Origin: DATKBT01 sp035546295
GTDB taxonomy: Bacteria; Acidobacteriota; Thermoanaerobaculia; Multivoradales; Multivoraceae
Length of the DNA: 28,420 nucleotides
Assembly (NCBI GenBank): GCA_035546295.1
Contig: DATKBT010000173.1
Coordinates: 1-28,420 of the forward strand
Reading direction: 5' to 3'
Below are positions 9,392-17,375 of this stretch, piece by piece; position 1 is the stretch's first letter; every line of letters begins with the position of its first letter. The notes beneath the pieces were generated by a model. That model saw nothing but the letters and a program-made list of their open reading frames with translations, did no database searches and was not told the DNA's origin. Position numbers and translations under genes: made by a program.

Positions 9392-11338
9392 TCAGGTGGC
9401 GTTCTCGAACCGCAGGACCCATCTCCAGGCGCGCGCTTCGAGGTCGACGGCGAACAGGCCGCGGGGCTCGATGAACAGACGTTCCGATGAGGGGCTCGGC
9501 GGGTCGATCCGGGGCGGCCAGTGGTTGGGCACGGGTCGGATCCAGCGGCCCGACGCGAGCGGCGAGTCCGCGAGGGTGTCGGCGAGCTCGGAGATCCTCC
9601 CGGTGTCGAGGTCGAGCAGGTCGTAGGACACCCCCGGGGCGTCGAGGACTCTGCGCTGGAGCAGCCCGGCCGATCCCTGCGCCGCAACCGGCGAGAACCG
9701 GACGGGGTGGGAGCGCCAGGTCGCGACGCTGGCGAGCGTCTCGGAATCGAGCAGGTGGAGGGCGGCTTCGTCGTCGGGGTTTCGGACGAAGAGGTGGTCG
9801 TCGACGAACCAGGGCCAGGGGCGGCCGCCCTCGTAGGCGCGCGATGCGAGCTCCTGACCATCGGCCGTGAACAGGGCGAGCGAGTCCTGTTCGGCCACGA
9901 GGATGCGCTCGCCCGCCGGGTCGACGACACAGCGCAGGCTCATCGGGTCCGCGACGCGGGTCGTCCGCGCCGATTCGCTCGTGCCGGTGGCGGCGTCGAG
10001 GGTGAAGACCTCGCACGCGGTGGACGCCGTCACCAGGCGGACCCTGGTGTCGTCGATCCAGCCGAATCCGTAGACCCCGCTGTCTTCGATCGGTGCGCTC
10101 TGGATCACCAGCCGACCGCTGCCCACTTCGTGGATGGCGAGTCGCTGCGGCCCCTCGACCCGAATGCGCGCGCCGATCCAGGACCCGTCGGGGGAGAGGG
10201 AGTAGCCCAAGGGCGGCCGGTCCCACCCGATCCCGGTCGGTAGCGGTTCGATCTCGCGCTTCTGGGAGCCCAGCGTCTCGATGTCGAGGCGCAGGAGATC
10301 CACCGCGGTGCTGCTGGGCTGGCGTTGGAGCCAGGTGATCCAGCGACCGTCCGCCGAGATCCGTGCTTCGTCCGAGCCGGCGGGGAGCTGGTGCCAGACG
10401 CCGTCGGCGGGTCGCGCAACCAGGACGGCGTAGACGCTGCGTCTCGGATCGAGCCATGCGAGCCACGATCGGGTCGGGACGCTGGTCCCCGGCTCCTCCT
10501 GCCAGCCCTCGATCACGATCCACTCGGCTTCGGAGCTGGTTGGCACGTCGACCGACCAGGTGTCGATCTCTTCGAGGGTCACTCTCGACCAGGAGTCGAC
10601 GCCGAGGGCGAGCGCCGCCGACGTGGCGAGGGGCACCGCCCAGAGGCCGAGCGTGAGGAATCGATGGGACCGGCTTCGCTCGGTGCGGCCTCGCGCGACC
10701 TGAAGGGGGCCTCCGACCGAGAGCGCGATGAGACCCGCCATTGCTAGAAACCCGATCGCGGCGAGCCAGGCGTGCCGGTCCAGTCCCACCAGCTCGGCCT
10801 TGCCCAACGTCACCGTCGTCATCCAGGTCAATGCGAACGCCGCCCCCACGTCGAGCAGCGTCCACGCGGTCCGCAGCCGCACGATCGACGCCAGCACGTG
10901 CGCCACCGCGACCGCCGCAGGAAGCGCGGCCAGCACCGACCACCACCACCGCGCGAGCGCCTGGTCGAAGCCGAGCGGGTCGATGCCGACCACAACGCTC
11001 GGGAGCAGGGTCACGACCTGACATGCCGCCGCCGCGAGTGTCGCGCCCGCGAAGCGCCCCCAGTAGACGGCGGCGGCCGGGATCGGCTGCGCGAAGAGGA
11101 AGCCGAGACGGCCCTCGACCAGATCGCTCGTGATCATGGTGCCGCCGAACAGGAGCGCGACGACTCCGCCGAAGGTCATCGAGACGGCGGCCGCGGTGGT
11201 CGGGATCTCGCGCTGGCCGAGCGCGCCCACGATCGGGACGAGCACTCCGACCGCGAGACCGGCGACCAGCGGCGCTCGGCGCTCGCGGATCTCCCAGAGT
11301 GCGACGGCCAGGATCGAACGGACGAAGCGACGGATCAT
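9392..11338 (-). CDS. ABC-2 type permease with C-terminal beta-propeller-like domain
   Basis: A 648-residue protein. Residues 1-250 contain about seven hydrophobic helices (for example APLVAGLAVGVLVPIVGALG, FGGVVALLFGGTMI, WWWSVLAALPAAVAVAHVL, FLTLGLWAVPLATSAALAL) with the ABC-2 feature EGRLGFLFAQPIP between helices 2 and 3. From about residue 255 to the end the protein is soluble and beta-rich, with repeated blade-like strands (ARISADGRWITWL, YSLSPDGSWIGARI, GFGWIDDTRVRLV, VVDPAGERILVAE) like WD40/PD40 propellers. With an odd helix count and the N-terminus inside, this domain would face the periplasm. Ordinary ABC-2 permeases have only 250-400 residues. The start overlaps the ATPase stop in ATGA (11335-11338), so the two are translationally coupled. 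The substrate is unknown. Confidence 0.8.
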   Translation of the reverse strand: MIRRFVRSILAVALWEIRERRAPLVAGLAVGVLVPIVGALGQREIPTTAAAVSMTFGGVVALLFGGTMITSDLVEGRLGFLFAQPIPAAAVYWGRFAGATLAAAACQVVTLLPSVVVGIDPLGFDQALARWWWSVLAALPAAVAVAHVLASIVRLRTAWTLLDVGAAFALTWMTTVTLGKAELVGLDRHAWLAAIGFLAMAGLIALSVGGPLQVARGRTERSRSHRFLTLGLWAVPLATSAALALGVDSWSRVTLEEIDTWSVDVPTSSEAEWIVIEGWQEEPGTSVPTRSWLAWLDPRRSVYAVLVARPADGVWHQLPAGSDEARISADGRWITWLQRQPSSTAVDLLRLDIETLGSQKREIEPLPTGIGWDRPPLGYSLSPDGSWIGARIRVEGPQRLAIHEVGSGRLVIQSAPIEDSGVYGFGWIDDTRVRLVTASTACEVFTLDAATGTSESARTTRVADPMSLRCVVDPAGERILVAEQDSLALFTADGQELASRAYEGGRPWPWFVDDHLFVRNPDDEAALHLLDSETLASVATWRSHPVRFSPVAAQGSAGLLQRRVLDAPGVSYDLLDLDTGRISELADTLADSPLASGRWIRPVPNHWPPRIDPPSPSSERLFIEPRGLFAVDLEARAWRWVLRFENAT

Positions 11339-12360
11339 CTCAGGGCCTCCCTCTTCGCGACCGGCTCCTCGGGGACCGCGATCGGACGGGCCGGGCGCCA
11401 GACCTCGTCACCGCCTGTCACCGCCTCGAAGATGGCTTCCAGGTCCATCGGCTCCCGGCCGGACGCGTCGCTCCACGGGCCTTCGAAGTCAGGCTGGCCT
11501 TCGAGCTCCGGCTGGCGCTGCCGGTCGACGATCCACTCCTCGCCGCCCCAGGCAGTGGGCCGCCGGCACAGAGGCGCGGACGCCGTCGCTTCGAGGCGAG
11601 CGAGCTCGGCGGCGGACACGCTGACTCGGCAGAAGCGGTCGCGGAGCGCGTCGATCGGCTCTTCGACGGCGAGGCCGCCGTTCACCAGGATCCCGACGTG
11701 GGTGGCGATGCGCTCGATCCCGGCGAGGTCGTGGCTGGTGACCAGGATGGTGACCTCGCGCGCGGCCAGGGTCTCGATCAGCTCGCAGTAGAGTGCCTTG
11801 CGCGCCACCGAGTCGAGGCCCAGCGTGGGATCGTCGAGCACCAGGAGCTCGGGGTCGGTGGCGAGGGCGAGGGCGAGCGCGGCGGTGGTCTGCTGGCCGC
11901 GCGACAGGCTCCGGAACGGACGGTGGGCGGGGACGCCGAAGCGTTCCAGCCGCGCGAGGAACCCGGTGCGGTCGAACCGGTCGCGGACCCGAGCGACGAA
12001 GCCCGCCAGGGCGCGGGCGGTGGCGTGGGGCGGCAGGTCCGGCCGCTCGGCGACCACTCCGATGCGCTCCATCAGGCGGGTGCGATGGCGCCAGGGGTCT
12101 TCGCCGAGCAAACGGATCGTTCCGGCGCTCAACGGCCTCTGCCCGAGCAGGCAACGGACCAGGGACGACTTGCCGGCCCCGTTGCGGCCGAGGAGCGCGT
12201 ACACGCTTCCCGGCTCCACCGCGAGCGAGACCTGCCGGACCGCCTCGATGCGGCCGTACCGCACCGAGGCGCCGTCGACGGCGATCGCCGTCCTCGGCTC
12301 GTCGGCTCCGATCCCCCTGTTGGTTTCGGTCGCCGCGCGGGTTTCCGTCTCGCCGCTCAT
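11335..12360 (-). CDS. ABC transporter ATP-binding protein
   Basis: A 341-residue nucleotide-binding protein with Walker A GRNGAGKSS (58-66), signature LSRGQ (152-156), Walker B LLVLDDP (172-178), D-loop GLD and the switch histidine in TSHDL. The residue after the Walker B aspartate is Asp177 where most ABC ATPases have the catalytic Glu. A C-terminal extension of about 100 residues after the core is unrecognised. It lies between the GntR regulator and the permease with ATGA overlaps on both sides (12357-12360 and 11335-11338), giving one coupled operon. The arrangement resembles GntR/YtrA-controlled ABC-2 exporters of Gram-positive bacteria, which respond to envelope stress or antibiotics; that role is an inference here. 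Confidence 0.9.
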   Translation of the reverse strand: MSGETETRAATETNRGIGADEPRTAIAVDGASVRYGRIEAVRQVSLAVEPGSVYALLGRNGAGKSSLVRCLLGQRPLSAGTIRLLGEDPWRHRTRLMERIGVVAERPDLPPHATARALAGFVARVRDRFDRTGFLARLERFGVPAHRPFRSLSRGQQTTAALALALATDPELLVLDDPTLGLDSVARKALYCELIETLAAREVTILVTSHDLAGIERIATHVGILVNGGLAVEEPIDALRDRFCRVSVSAAELARLEATASAPLCRRPTAWGGEEWIVDRQRQPELEGQPDFEGPWSDASGREPMDLEAIFEAVTGGDEVWRPARPIAVPEEPVAKREALR

Positions 12361-12794
12361 CGAGTCCTCGCTTTCTCAGGGAGTGCGTCGCCACCGTCCG
12401 CCCCGTGCTCGCGACCGAGCCGATTCCATGCGGCCTGTACCGCTGTCTCCACCTCGCTCTTCCGCGCCCCCGCCTGGAGCGCCTCGATCACCATGCGCTC
12501 GGCGGCACGCGTCAGGAGCTCGTTGCGCTCGCCGGCTTCGAGCCCGGGAGGAGACTCGGCGACGTAGGTCCCGTCGCCCCGGCGCACCTCGAGCAGCCCC
12601 TGGGCGACCAGGCGCTGGTAGGCCTTCGACACTGTCGCCGGGTTGACGGTCAGCTCGCGCGCGAGATCCCGCACCGACGGGACCGCCGATCTCGGGGCGA
12701 GCGAGCCGGCGGTGACCAGGCGCCGGAGCTGCTCCTCGATCTGGCTCCAGATCGGGGTCGCCGAGGAGGGATCGATGTGCAGCGGCCGGGCCAT
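12357..12794 (-). CDS. GntR-family regulator, YtrA type
   Basis: A 145-residue protein: GntR winged helix in the first 75 residues (PIWSQIEEQLRRLVTAGSL, AVPSVRDLARELTVNPATVS, KAYQRLVAQGLLEVRRGDGTYV), then only a short C-terminal helical segment. That short effector part defines the YtrA subfamily, which typically represses its own ABC-transporter operon. It overlaps the ATPase gene by ATGA. A consensus-like promoter and an overlapping inverted repeat lie directly upstream, and the predicted transcript would start about 2-3 bases before the ATG, so the mRNA may be leaderless. No Shine-Dalgarno is present, which agrees. Confidence 0.9.
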   Translation of the reverse strand: MARPLHIDPSSATPIWSQIEEQLRRLVTAGSLAPRSAVPSVRDLARELTVNPATVSKAYQRLVAQGLLEVRRGDGTYVAESPPGLEAGERNELLTRAAERMVIEALQAGARKSEVETAVQAAWNRLGREHGADGGDALPEKARTR

Positions 12795-12801
12795 GGGTCA
12801 T

Positions 12802-12831
12802 GTGTATCACAGTAGTAATACACTAAGTCAA
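12802..12831 (-). promoter_or_regulatory. Promoter and operator of the GntR-ABC operon
   Basis: On the minus strand TTGACT (12826-12831) and GATACA (12803-12808) are spaced by exactly 17 bases, a strong sigma-70-type promoter. An inverted repeat GTGTAT (12802-12807) / ATACAC (12818-12823) covers the -10 box and part of the spacer, as expected for an autorepressing YtrA-type GntR protein. The -10 box ends 8 bases before the ATG at 12794. Confidence 0.65.
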
Positions 12832-12922
12832 TACCCGAATCGCCGAGACCCGGAGCTGGAGGACGAACCTGAGCGCGATCCCGATCGATTGGGTTTCGCG
12901 CTACCGCCGAGAGCCGCGACCG

Positions 12923-13354
12923 TTATCCGAGGATCGGGTTGTGCCAGCGGACCCCCGCGAACCGCTGGAAGTCCGTGTCGGCGGTGTGCACGGTGGCGCG
13001 GTAACGTGCGGCAATGGCAGCAATCTGAGCGTCGGTGGTGAGGTTGGCGCCGGAGCCGGCGGCCTCGAGCCACTCGAGGGCGCGTAGGAGGTCGCTTTCC
13101 TCGGTGCCGACGAAGTCGACGATCGAACGCTCGAGCCACGAGCGCACGTGTCCAGTGGCTTCCTGGATCGTCATCGGCTTTACGAACACCCTCCGACTGG
13201 TGCTCAACCGCACAAAGGAAAAGGCGACGACCGCGCAGATCCCCACGGGCTCGTCGCCGTTGAGGAGGTCCTGCCACCATCGAGCGGCCTTTTCGTGGAA
13301 GGGGCTCGCAGTGTCGGAGGCGTAGAGCAGGAGGTTGGTATCGGGGATGATCAC
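12923..13354 (-). CDS. vapC: PIN-domain toxin, VapC type
   Basis: A 143-residue PIN-domain ribonuclease. The N-terminal aspartate is in MIIPDTNLLLYASD (Asp5), and later acidic residues are in TTDAQIAA (Asp108) and HTADTDF (Asp126, Asp128), forming the Mg-binding site. The residue that aligns with the usual second acidic ligand (E in xEFxR) lies in VAFSFVRLST and is not acidic; subfamilies with this replacement exist. Known VapC toxins cleave tRNA or rRNA and are held inactive by VapB. It starts with GTG at 13354, overlapping the antitoxin stop by 4 bases (GTGA), typical of coupled TA modules. Confidence 0.85.
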   Translation of the reverse strand: MIIPDTNLLLYASDTASPFHEKAARWWQDLLNGDEPVGICAVVAFSFVRLSTSRRVFVKPMTIQEATGHVRSWLERSIVDFVGTEESDLLRALEWLEAAGSGANLTTDAQIAAIAARYRATVHTADTDFQRFAGVRWHNPILG

Positions 13355-13626
13355 CCGTTGCGCTCCACGAGCACTCGGGTCTTCCTGAGGAGCTCCTCCT
13401 CTTCGAGCTCGGTATCGATGTCTCGGAGCGCCGCCGCATCGATCCCTGCCCGCAGGCGCAGAGCACGCGCCTCGAGGACGAACGGCTCCTCGTCTTTGGA
13501 GCCCCGTCCTATCAGGCCGCGACGCACGGCCTCGTTGAGCGCCTGCTTGAACGACTTCCGCCCGCGCTCCATCGACTCGCGGAGGAGCTTCTCGACGTCT
13601 GGCTCGAGGGTGACCGTCGTGCGCAT
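13351..13626 (-). CDS. vapB: Ribbon-helix-helix antitoxin, VapB type
   Basis: A 91-residue protein beginning MRTTVTLEPDVEKLLRESME, a ribbon-helix-helix DNA-binding start, then SFKQALNEAVRRGL and an acidic/basic C-terminal tail that would thread through the toxin's active site. I prefer the ATG at 13626 over the TTG codon just before it. There is no Shine-Dalgarno, but TATGAT (13633-13638) preceded by TGC makes an extended -10 box ending 6 bases before the ATG, so a leaderless message is likely. Antitoxin and toxin overlap by 4 bases. The complex should bind its own promoter. Confidence 0.82.
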   Translation of the reverse strand: MRTTVTLEPDVEKLLRESMERGRKSFKQALNEAVRRGLIGRGSKDEEPFVLEARALRLRAGIDAAALRDIDTELEEEELLRKTRVLVERNG

Positions 13627-13632
13627 CAAAGC

Positions 13633-13641
13633 ATCATAGCA
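13633..13641 (-). promoter_or_regulatory. Extended -10 promoter of the vapBC pair
   Basis: TGCTATGAT on the minus strand matches the extended -10 consensus TGnTATAAT at eight of nine positions. No good -35 is seen at the usual distance, as allowed for extended -10 promoters. Three GCATCA repeats on the plus strand at 13623, 13631 and 13654 surround it and are candidates for VapB-VapC binding. Confidence 0.45.
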
Positions 13642-13755
13642 CCAGAGTCATCCGCATCATGTGCTCAGATCCTCTCCGAGAGTTGGGCACCGCCCGTCCA
13701 CGCGATCGCGTCACGAGGTGGCTGAGACGGTGCCGGCACTCTCGAGGGGGAGAGG

Positions 13756-14988
13756 CTAGAAGAGCAGGGAGAGATCGATCACCAGCAGGTCGCCGGCCGG
13801 CTGTGTCTGGTACTCGACCTGCAGCAGGAACGTGTGCTGGGTGTTGGGGCCCGAGACCACGAAGTACGGCGCGAAACCGACCTCCCTGCCGTCGTCGCTC
13901 ACGTTCTCGATCCGAAGCCCGGCGGCGGCTCGCAGACGGTCGCTGCCCGTCCACAGGTACTCGGCGGCCAGGCTCTCGCGCCGGCGGGATCCTTGCGAGC
14001 TGCGGTCGTCGACTCCCAAGCCGGCGGTCAGCAAGAGCCCCTGCCATCGGTACGTCCCGAGGGCCGTGAGCAGCCACGACTCGTCGCTGTAGAAGGCATG
14101 CGCCCCGGCTGTACGGTGACCTCGCCGGTAGAAGGTCTCGGCGTAGACCCCCTTGGCATCGGCCAGCTCGAAGCTGGCGTTCTCGCTCGCCTCGGAGCTG
14201 AGCGGGATCGAGAGCTCGCCGACGAAGGGCACGGTGAGGTGATGAAACAGCCCATCGCCCGGCCGGCGCCCCTGGATCGACTGGTAGGCGTAGCCGACGC
14301 TCGGCGACCGGCTCGCGGGCGAGAAGCGGTCGAGCTGGGCGAGCCGCCGGCCCCGGTGATCGCCGGTGGGGAGTCCGTTGTTGAACAGCAGCGGCTCGCT
14401 CGGCGAGAGGCGGAGCGACACGTCCGTCTGATTGAGAGCCCGATACTGGCCGACCTTGAACGCGTGACGCTCCGCCGGTTGCCATTGGGCGAACAGGTCC
14501 TCGAAGCGCCCGCTGCGGTCCAGGATGGACCCGTCCGAGTCGAGCGACCAGCTGACGATCCGCCACTCGGCGAAGTACGACCAGTCCTCGCCGAGGGTAC
14601 CGCCGCTGATCAGCTCGACCTTGGGTAGGAACAGGTCGCTGGCTCCTCCGCCCCCGCGATCCTCGAACCGACCGGTGATCCAGGCGGCCAGCGGCACGGT
14701 GGCCAGTGAGGCCCCCTCGCCGGCCACCGGCGCCTGCTGCGACGGGCGGCTCGACGGAAGCCGGTAACCTCCCGCCTGGAACGCCAGGCCGGTCTCGTTG
14801 AGCATCGGAGGGACCTCGTGACAAACCGTGCAACGGAGCTCGTGCTGCCGGGCAAACTGGGGCGAGGCGAGTCCTACTTCAGCGAGCAGCACGAGCGGTA
14901 CGAGCACAACGAAGGAGCGAACGAACGGAAGGAGTGACGTTCGTCGCACGCTGGGAGAAGGTTCCAGACCGATGATTTGTTGAGGCAT
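13756..14988 (-). CDS. Exported beta-barrel protein with N-terminal CxxCH heme-binding motif
   Basis: A 410-residue protein with a signal peptide (SFVVLVPLVLLAEVGLA, cleavage near residue 41), then QFARQHELRCTVCHEVPPML with the c-type heme motif C53-x-x-C56-H57 and NETGLAFQAGGYRL. This start matches a widespread family of outer-membrane proteins of the form FARQxxxxCxxCHxxxPxLNxxGxxFxxxGY. The rest is a series of alternating, aromatic-ended strands (YFAEWRIVSWSL, HAFKVGQYRALN, LLLTAGLGVDD, HTFLLQVEYQ), and the protein ends VIDLSLLF with a terminal Phe, as outer-membrane barrels do. It probably carries a periplasmic heme next to a porin-like barrel, possibly for electron transfer or metal handling; the partner is unknown. 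No cytochrome maturation gene is nearby. No Shine-Dalgarno precedes the ATG. Confidence 0.8.
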   Translation of the reverse strand: MPQQIIGLEPSPSVRRTSLLPFVRSFVVLVPLVLLAEVGLASPQFARQHELRCTVCHEVPPMLNETGLAFQAGGYRLPSSRPSQQAPVAGEGASLATVPLAAWITGRFEDRGGGGASDLFLPKVELISGGTLGEDWSYFAEWRIVSWSLDSDGSILDRSGRFEDLFAQWQPAERHAFKVGQYRALNQTDVSLRLSPSEPLLFNNGLPTGDHRGRRLAQLDRFSPASRSPSVGYAYQSIQGRRPGDGLFHHLTVPFVGELSIPLSSEASENASFELADAKGVYAETFYRRGHRTAGAHAFYSDESWLLTALGTYRWQGLLLTAGLGVDDRSSQGSRRRESLAAEYLWTGSDRLRAAAGLRIENVSDDGREVGFAPYFVVSGPNTQHTFLLQVEYQTQPAGDLLVIDLSLLF

Positions 14989-14999
14989 AACAGCGAATT

Positions 15000-15027
15000 A
15001 GTATATCCAAAATCATAATTTCGTCAG
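15000..15027 (-). promoter_or_regulatory. AT-rich promoter of the heme-motif barrel gene
   Basis: On the minus strand TATACT (15000-15005) with CTGACG (15022-15027) as a weak -35 at 16-base spacing. The surrounding 15000-15021 stretch is clearly AT-rich. The -10 box ends 11 bases before the ATG at 14988, so the 5' leader would be only about 4 bases. Confidence 0.5.
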
Positions 15028-15310
15028 ATAGAGAGTCACGAGGCCGGCCGGCGAGTGCCGCCTACCTGCGCCCCGAGGTCGATGCCCACCTCGTGCGGCC
15101 TGGGGACGTCGGCGGGCGCGACGGCGCGAAAGCCCGGGACCGCGAGCCGAGGCCGAGAGCGCCGCCGAGACCCGCGAGCGACACGCTATCGACCAGATTC
15201 GGTGACCGGATTGCATCGGTGCGAGCGCCGCCGCCCGCGGCGATTCCGGCATAATCCCGCTCCATCCGGGCCCGGCACCCTCCACCGACGCGGCGCGCTC
15301 CGATCCACCG
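15028..15310. other. Intergenic stretch before the SLC13 transporter, no gene recognised
   Basis: Frames here lack starts with ribosome-binding sites and have low-complexity arginine-rich translations. CATAAT at 15250-15255 could be a -10 box for the transporter gene, but no -35 matches at the right distance. Confidence 0.5.
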
Positions 15311-17089
15311 ATGACCGCCGAGATCGCCTTCGTCCTGGCCCTGATGCTGGTGGCGGTGGTGCTCTTCTCGCTGGAGCGCATGCCGGTCGACGTCGTCGCG
15401 CTCGGGCTGCTGATCTCGCTGATGGTCGCCGGCGTCATCGATGCCCAGACCGCGCTCCAGGGCTTCGGCAACCAGGCGGTGGTGGCGATCGCGGCGCTCC
15501 TGGTGATCGGAGCTGCGTTGCGTGCGAGCGGCGTGATCGATCGCCTCGGGGCGTGGACCGAGCGTCACGCTTCGCGGCGCCCGCTCGACGCCCGCGGGTC
15601 CGGCGCGATGGGCGTGATGGTGTCGCTGGTCGCTTCGGTCTCGGCGTTCCTCAGCAACACGATGGCGACCGCCACCTTCCTCCCGCTGGGCATCGGGTTG
15701 GCGCGGTCTCGCGGCATCTCGCCCTCGCGCGTGCTGATGCCGCTCGCTTTCGCCTCGATCCTCGGCGGCTCGATCACGCTGGTCGGGACCTCGACCAACC
15801 TGATCGTCTCGGGCATCCTGCCCGAGCACGGAGAGCCGCCGTTCCGATTCTTCGAGCTGGCGCCGGTCGGCGTGCCGATCGCGGTCGCCGGCATCGCCTA
15901 CCTGGTGCTGATCGCGCCCCGGCTGCTCCCCGATCGCGCCGAGCCGGGCACTGGCGAGATCGCCGTGTCGCCCGAGTACCTGACCGAGGTCGAGGTGATC
16001 GCCGGCTCCCCGCTCGCGGGGTCGACCGTCGCGGATTCTCGCTTCGGTCGAGACTTCGACCTGACCCTCCTGCGCGTCGTGCGCGGCGCCGAGCTGGTTC
16101 GTCCGGGGCCGCAGGACGTGCTGCGCGAGGGCGACCGGTTGCTGGTCGAGGGGCGGCTCGAGACCCTGGTCGCGCTCGAGACGAGTCGCCGGGTCGCGAT
16201 CGTGCGCAAGGGAGCGCAGGGCGCGCTGGCGGCGCCGGGCGAGAAGCTGATCGAGGTCGTCGTGCTGCCGCGCTCCAACCTGATCGGGCGCACCCTGCGC
16301 GAGATCGACTTCCGCAACCGCTACGACGCCAGCGTGCTCGCGATCAACCGCCACTCGGAACGCCTGGTCGCTCAGCTCGGCGACCTGCCGATCGGGATCG
16401 GCGACGTGCTCGTGGTCCAGGGCGACGCGCCGGCGCTGGCTCGCTTCCTGGCGCTCCCCGGGCTGCTGGTGCTCAGCGACCGCGAGGCGCGCTCGCTCGA
16501 GCGGGGAAGCTCGTGGGTGGCGCCGGGCGTCTTCGTCGGCGCCGTGCTGCTCGCGGCGACCGGCGTGCTGGCCGTCTCCACCGCCATGCTGCTCGGTTGT
16601 CTGGTGATCGTCGCCACCGGTCAGCTCCGGGCGCGGGAGGCGTACGAGGCGATCGACTGGAGCCTGATCGTGCTGATCGCGAGCATGATCGGCTACGGCC
16701 GCGCGATGGAGACGAGCGGAGCCGCGTCCTACCTCGCCGAGCTGGTCGCCGGCTGGAGCAGCGGACTCGGCCCGGTCGGGCTGCTCGGCGCCTTCTACCT
16801 CTTGACCGTGGCGCTGACGCAGCCGATGTCGAACCAGGCCGCCGCCCTGGTGGTCCTGCCGATCGCGCTCCAGGTGGCGGTCGAGGCCGGCATCGGCACG
16901 CGCGCGATGGCGGTCACCGTGGCGCTGGCGGCGTCGAGCTCCTTCCTGACCCCGCTCGAGCCCTCCTGCCTCCTGGTCTACGCCCCGGGCCGCTACCGCT
17001 TCCTCGACTTCACGCGCGTCGGCGCCGGGCTCACCCTGATCGCCCTGCTCCTCACCCTGCTCCTGGTGCCGAAGATCTGGCCGGTGTGA
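15311..17089 (+). CDS. SLC13/DASS-family permease with paired TrkA-C domains
   Basis: A 592-residue inner-membrane transporter of the divalent anion/sodium symporter family. The first half has helices from residue 5, including the SNT motif in AFLSNTMATATFLPLG and the GTSTNLI loop; the second half repeats it with TQPMSNQAAALVVLPIA and SSFLTPLEPSCLLVYAPGRY. Between the halves, about residues 210-390, lie two cytoplasmic RCK_C/TrkA-C domains (SPLAGSTVADSRFGRDFDL and RSNLIGRTLREIDFRNRY), which bind small ligands and may gate transport. Possible substrates are sulfate, dicarboxylates or other anions; the sequence does not decide. The ATG at 15311 lacks a clear Shine-Dalgarno. It is a single gene between unrelated neighbours. 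Confidence 0.9.
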   Translation: MTAEIAFVLALMLVAVVLFSLERMPVDVVALGLLISLMVAGVIDAQTALQGFGNQAVVAIAALLVIGAALRASGVIDRLGAWTERHASRRPLDARGSGAMGVMVSLVASVSAFLSNTMATATFLPLGIGLARSRGISPSRVLMPLAFASILGGSITLVGTSTNLIVSGILPEHGEPPFRFFELAPVGVPIAVAGIAYLVLIAPRLLPDRAEPGTGEIAVSPEYLTEVEVIAGSPLAGSTVADSRFGRDFDLTLLRVVRGAELVRPGPQDVLREGDRLLVEGRLETLVALETSRRVAIVRKGAQGALAAPGEKLIEVVVLPRSNLIGRTLREIDFRNRYDASVLAINRHSERLVAQLGDLPIGIGDVLVVQGDAPALARFLALPGLLVLSDREARSLERGSSWVAPGVFVGAVLLAATGVLAVSTAMLLGCLVIVATGQLRAREAYEAIDWSLIVLIASMIGYGRAMETSGAASYLAELVAGWSSGLGPVGLLGAFYLLTVALTQPMSNQAAALVVLPIALQVAVEAGIGTRAMAVTVALAASSSFLTPLEPSCLLVYAPGRYRFLDFTRVGAGLTLIALLLTLLLVPKIWPV

Positions 17090-17375
17090 GCCGGCAGAGC
17101 TCAGGGCTCTCGTCGTCGCGACGGGGCGCCACCGGCCGACCATCGGGAAGCCTCGGTCGAGCTCACAGCGGCCGGTCGCTGGTGGCGGTCGGCCCGTCGT
17201 GGGAGAAGGTGCTGGTGGTCACCGATCACGCGTCGACGCCGGAGTGGGCGCGCGGTCGGCACGGCCTGCCGTACGATGCGATGTGCTGGATCCGGCTCGT
17301 CGCTCGCCGATCCTGGTGACTTGTTCCCGGTCGGCATCCGCCTCTGCAACAGGAGCGAGGGCCGGAGCGTAAGCA
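17090..17375. other. Intergenic stretch between transporter and heptamer repeat
   Basis: No gene is recognised. A short AGAGC/GCTCT stem at 17096-17110 follows the transporter stop by 6 bases, and CGTCGCGACG at 17114-17123 is a 10-bp palindrome; either could help end transcription, without a U-tract. Confidence 0.45.

Noticed and set aside
15062..17143. 693-residue minus-strand frame opposite the SLC13 gene
   Set aside because: Shadow of the transporter; the translation is rich in Asp, His, Arg and Gln with no family motifs.
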